This document shows, piece by piece, positions 62,427 to 64,000 of a stretch of 64,000 nt of DNA (within the stretch, counting starts at the first letter, position 1; the number at the start of each line of letters is the position of its first letter). Origin of the DNA: Bradyrhizobium canariense (GTDB taxonomy: Bacteria > Pseudomonadota > Alphaproteobacteria > Rhizobiales > Xanthobacteraceae); the NCBI RefSeq assembly GCF_018130465.1, contig NZ_JAFCKJ010000002.1, positions 558,001-622,000 of the forward strand, in the 5' to 3' direction. Made by a program: the position numbers and the translations under genes. The notes beneath the pieces are model-generated. The model worked only from the letters and a program-made list of their open reading frames with translations. It made no database searches and was not told where the DNA came from.

Positions 62427-63374
62427 CTAATCCGTGTACCGGATACGCGGGTCGAACACGGCGTACAGCATGTCGACGATGAAATTCGCGCTCACCACGA
62501 CGATGGCAATCAGCATCACCAGGTTCTGCACGATCGGATAGTCGCGCCAGCGAATCGCCTCGACCAGGAAGCGCGCGACGCCGGGGATGTTGAACACGGT
62601 CTCGGTGACAATGAGGCCGCCGATCAGGAACGCTGCCTCGATGCCGATCACGGTGATGACGGGCAAAATCGCGTTCTTCAGCGCATGCTGATAGTTCACG
62701 GCGGCGTCCGACGCGCCCTTGGCACGCGCGGTGCGGATATAGTCCTGCCGCAGCACCTCCAGCATCGAGGAGCGGGTGATGCGCATGGTCAGCGCGGCGC
62801 TGCGGAAGCCGACGGCGGCGGCGGGCACGGCGTAGGTCGCAAACGCTTCCAGCCAGGTCTGTGGATTGGGATTGAAGATCGGCATCTGGTTGAACATCGC
62901 CACCGAGGCGGTGAGGATGAGCAGACCGAGCCAGAACGAGGGCAGCGACAATCCGCTCAGGCTGACGATGCGCAGCGCGTAGTCGAGCCGCGTGCCCTGC
63001 TTCACCGCGCTGATGACGCCCAAGGGAATGCCGATCGACGCCGAGAACAACAGCGCCAGGCCGGCGAGCCGCGCCGTGATCGGGATTCGCGGGAGGATCT
63101 CCTGAAGTGCAGGCTTCTCCGAGACATAGGAGTAACCAAAGTCGCCGCGTAGAAAACCGCTGATCCAGTGCCAATATTGCACCACCAGCGGCTGGTCGAT
63201 GCCGAGCTCTTTTTCCAGACTGGCCTTGTCGGCGGGGTCGACATAGCCGGCGGCGGCAAACAGGATATCGACGATGTTGCCGGGGACGATGCGCAGCAGG
63301 AAGAAGATGACGATCGAGATCCCGAACAGGGTCACGAGCATCAGCAACAGGCGCCGCACTAGATAGGCAAACAT
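62427..63374 (-). CDS. dppB: Dipeptide/oligopeptide ABC transporter permease (B type)
   Basis: This 315-residue permease begins with the B-subunit pattern MFAYLVRRLLLMLVTLFGIS, has GDFGYSYVSEKPALQEILPRIPITARLA and the EAA loop YIRTARAKGASDAAVNYQHALKNAILPVIT. The ATG at 63374 has GGGAGG upstream (minus strand). The substrate-binding gene ends 35 bp before it, completing the usual A-B-C-D-F order. Confidence 0.94.
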   Translation of the reverse strand: MFAYLVRRLLLMLVTLFGISIVIFFLLRIVPGNIVDILFAAAGYVDPADKASLEKELGIDQPLVVQYWHWISGFLRGDFGYSYVSEKPALQEILPRIPITARLAGLALLFSASIGIPLGVISAVKQGTRLDYALRIVSLSGLSLPSFWLGLLILTASVAMFNQMPIFNPNPQTWLEAFATYAVPAAAVGFRSAALTMRITRSSMLEVLRQDYIRTARAKGASDAAVNYQHALKNAILPVITVIGIEAAFLIGGLIVTETVFNIPGVARFLVEAIRWRDYPIVQNLVMLIAIVVVSANFIVDMLYAVFDPRIRYTD

Positions 63375-63409
63375 GCATCGCCTCCCGTCGAACCCGTCAG
63401 CCGCCTGCG

Positions 63410-64000
63410 CTACTTGTCCATCCAGACATCCTCGTACCGGTATCCGTTATAGGAACTGTTGGACATCACCGTCACGCCCTTGACGTAAGGTTGCCAGCAG
63501 CTGCCGGTGCGTGCGTGGAAAATGATCGGGCGGGCGACATCTTCCTGCAACTTCTTGTCGATGTCCCACACCAGCTTCTTGCGCTTGTTGAGGTCGGTCT
63601 CCTGGGACTGCACGTCGAACAGCTTTTCGATCTCCTTGTTGCAGTAATTGGTGTAGTTGCGCTCGGAGCCGCAGGAATAGTTCTCGTAGAAGGATTGGTC
63701 GGGATCGTCGACGGCGTTGCCGGTCAAATTGAGCCCGAGCATGTAGTCCTTGCGCGCGATCTTCGGGAACCAGTTCGCGGTCTCGACCACGTCGAGCTCG
63801 CCGTCGATATAGATGCTCTTGAGCTGGTCGATCAGGATCACGGCGGGATCGCGATAGACCGGGATGTTGCGGGTCGAGACCTTGACGGCGAGATGCTTAT
63901 CCGGTCCGTAGCCGGCCTTTTGCATCAGCTTCTTGGCTTCCTCGCGGTTGGCGTTGATGTCGGGGCCGTAGCCCGGAATGCTCTCGAGCATCTCCTTCGG
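63410..64000 (-). CDS. Peptide ABC transporter substrate-binding protein, C-terminal part (cut by window edge)
   Basis: This is the last 196 or so residues of a family 5 extracellular solute-binding protein (DppA/OppA type). The visible part has the typical C-terminal features: NREEAKKLMQKAGYG, a KVSTRNIPVYRDPAVILIDQLKSI lobe, and WDIDKKLQEDVARPIIFH near the end. The N-terminus and signal peptide lie beyond the right edge. It is the first gene of the peptide transporter operon. Such proteins bind dipeptides, oligopeptides or other solutes, and the ligand is unknown. Confidence 0.9.
   Translation of the reverse strand, partial: PKEMLESIPGYGPDINANREEAKKLMQKAGYGPDKHLAVKVSTRNIPVYRDPAVILIDQLKSIYIDGELDVVETANWFPKIARKDYMLGLNLTGNAVDDPDQSFYENYSCGSERNYTNYCNKEIEKLFDVQSQETDLNKRKKLVWDIDKKLQEDVARPIIFHARTGSCWQPYVKGVTVMSNSSYNGYRYEDVWMDK

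Overview
The window is high-GC alphaproteobacterial chromosome, almost certainly Bradyrhizobium or a very close relative. The evidence is the gene content (an amino acid:carrier-protein ligase next to its carrier protein, laid out as I remember around bll0957-bsr0959 of B. japonicum), frequent GTG/TTG starts, and at least six families of short palindromic intergenic repeats of the kind common in Bradyrhizobium and Rhodopseudomonas. I see no rRNA, tRNA, CRISPR array, insertion sequence or prophage. It reads as an ordinary chromosomal segment rich in transport, catabolism and signalling genes.

Layout. 1-6.8 kb: 5' end of a class A beta-lactamase gene, an NTF2-like protein, a GFA-type zinc protein, a secreted metacaspase-like protein, a DUF1345 membrane protein, farnesyl diphosphate synthase (ispA), mtgA, rpmF and a small membrane protein. 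6.8-15.2 kb: a small unknown protein, two c-di-GMP proteins (one with a degenerate GGDEF, one with four PAS domains) flanking a tctCBA tripartite carboxylate transporter. 15.5-19.3 kb: aminoacyl carrier-protein locus (acyltransferase, ligase, acyl-CoA-dehydrogenase-like protein, and a divergent carrier protein). 19.5-24.7 kb: mtnP-mtnA methylthioadenosine salvage, a HAD protein, a secreted chymotrypsin-fold protease and a Baeyer-Villiger-type flavin monooxygenase.

24.9-37.1 kb is a short-chain amide utilisation region. A LuxR-type response regulator and a permease-fused hybrid histidine kinase are transcribed divergently from a urea/amide ABC transporter (five genes), formamidase, an FmdB-like zinc ribbon protein and aliphatic amidase. 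The likely logic is that the permease-kinase senses a nitrogenous solute, its regulator controls the transporter, and the two amidases release ammonia from imported formamide, acetamide or similar compounds.

37.2-47.2 kb: a lone MCE/MlaD protein, a fused NDP-forming acyl-CoA synthetase, two family-2 glycosyltransferases, and between them a Gram-negative sortase with its LPKTA-tagged VIT/vWA substrate and a divergent XRE regulator. 47.2-59.4 kb: a LivK-type binding protein followed by what looks like an acyl-CoA catabolic region (AMP-forming ligase, two acyl-CoA dehydrogenases, GST, AraC regulator, BKACE-type beta-keto acid cleavage enzyme, biotin-dependent carboxylase beta and alpha subunits). 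59.5-64.0 kb: a dipeptide/oligopeptide ABC transporter operon (substrate-binding gene truncated by the window edge, then B, C, D, F) read on the minus strand.

The strongest candidates for poorly described biology are the aminoacyl carrier-protein locus, the permease::histidine-kinase fusion with a nine-cysteine linker, and the sortase/vWA pair.
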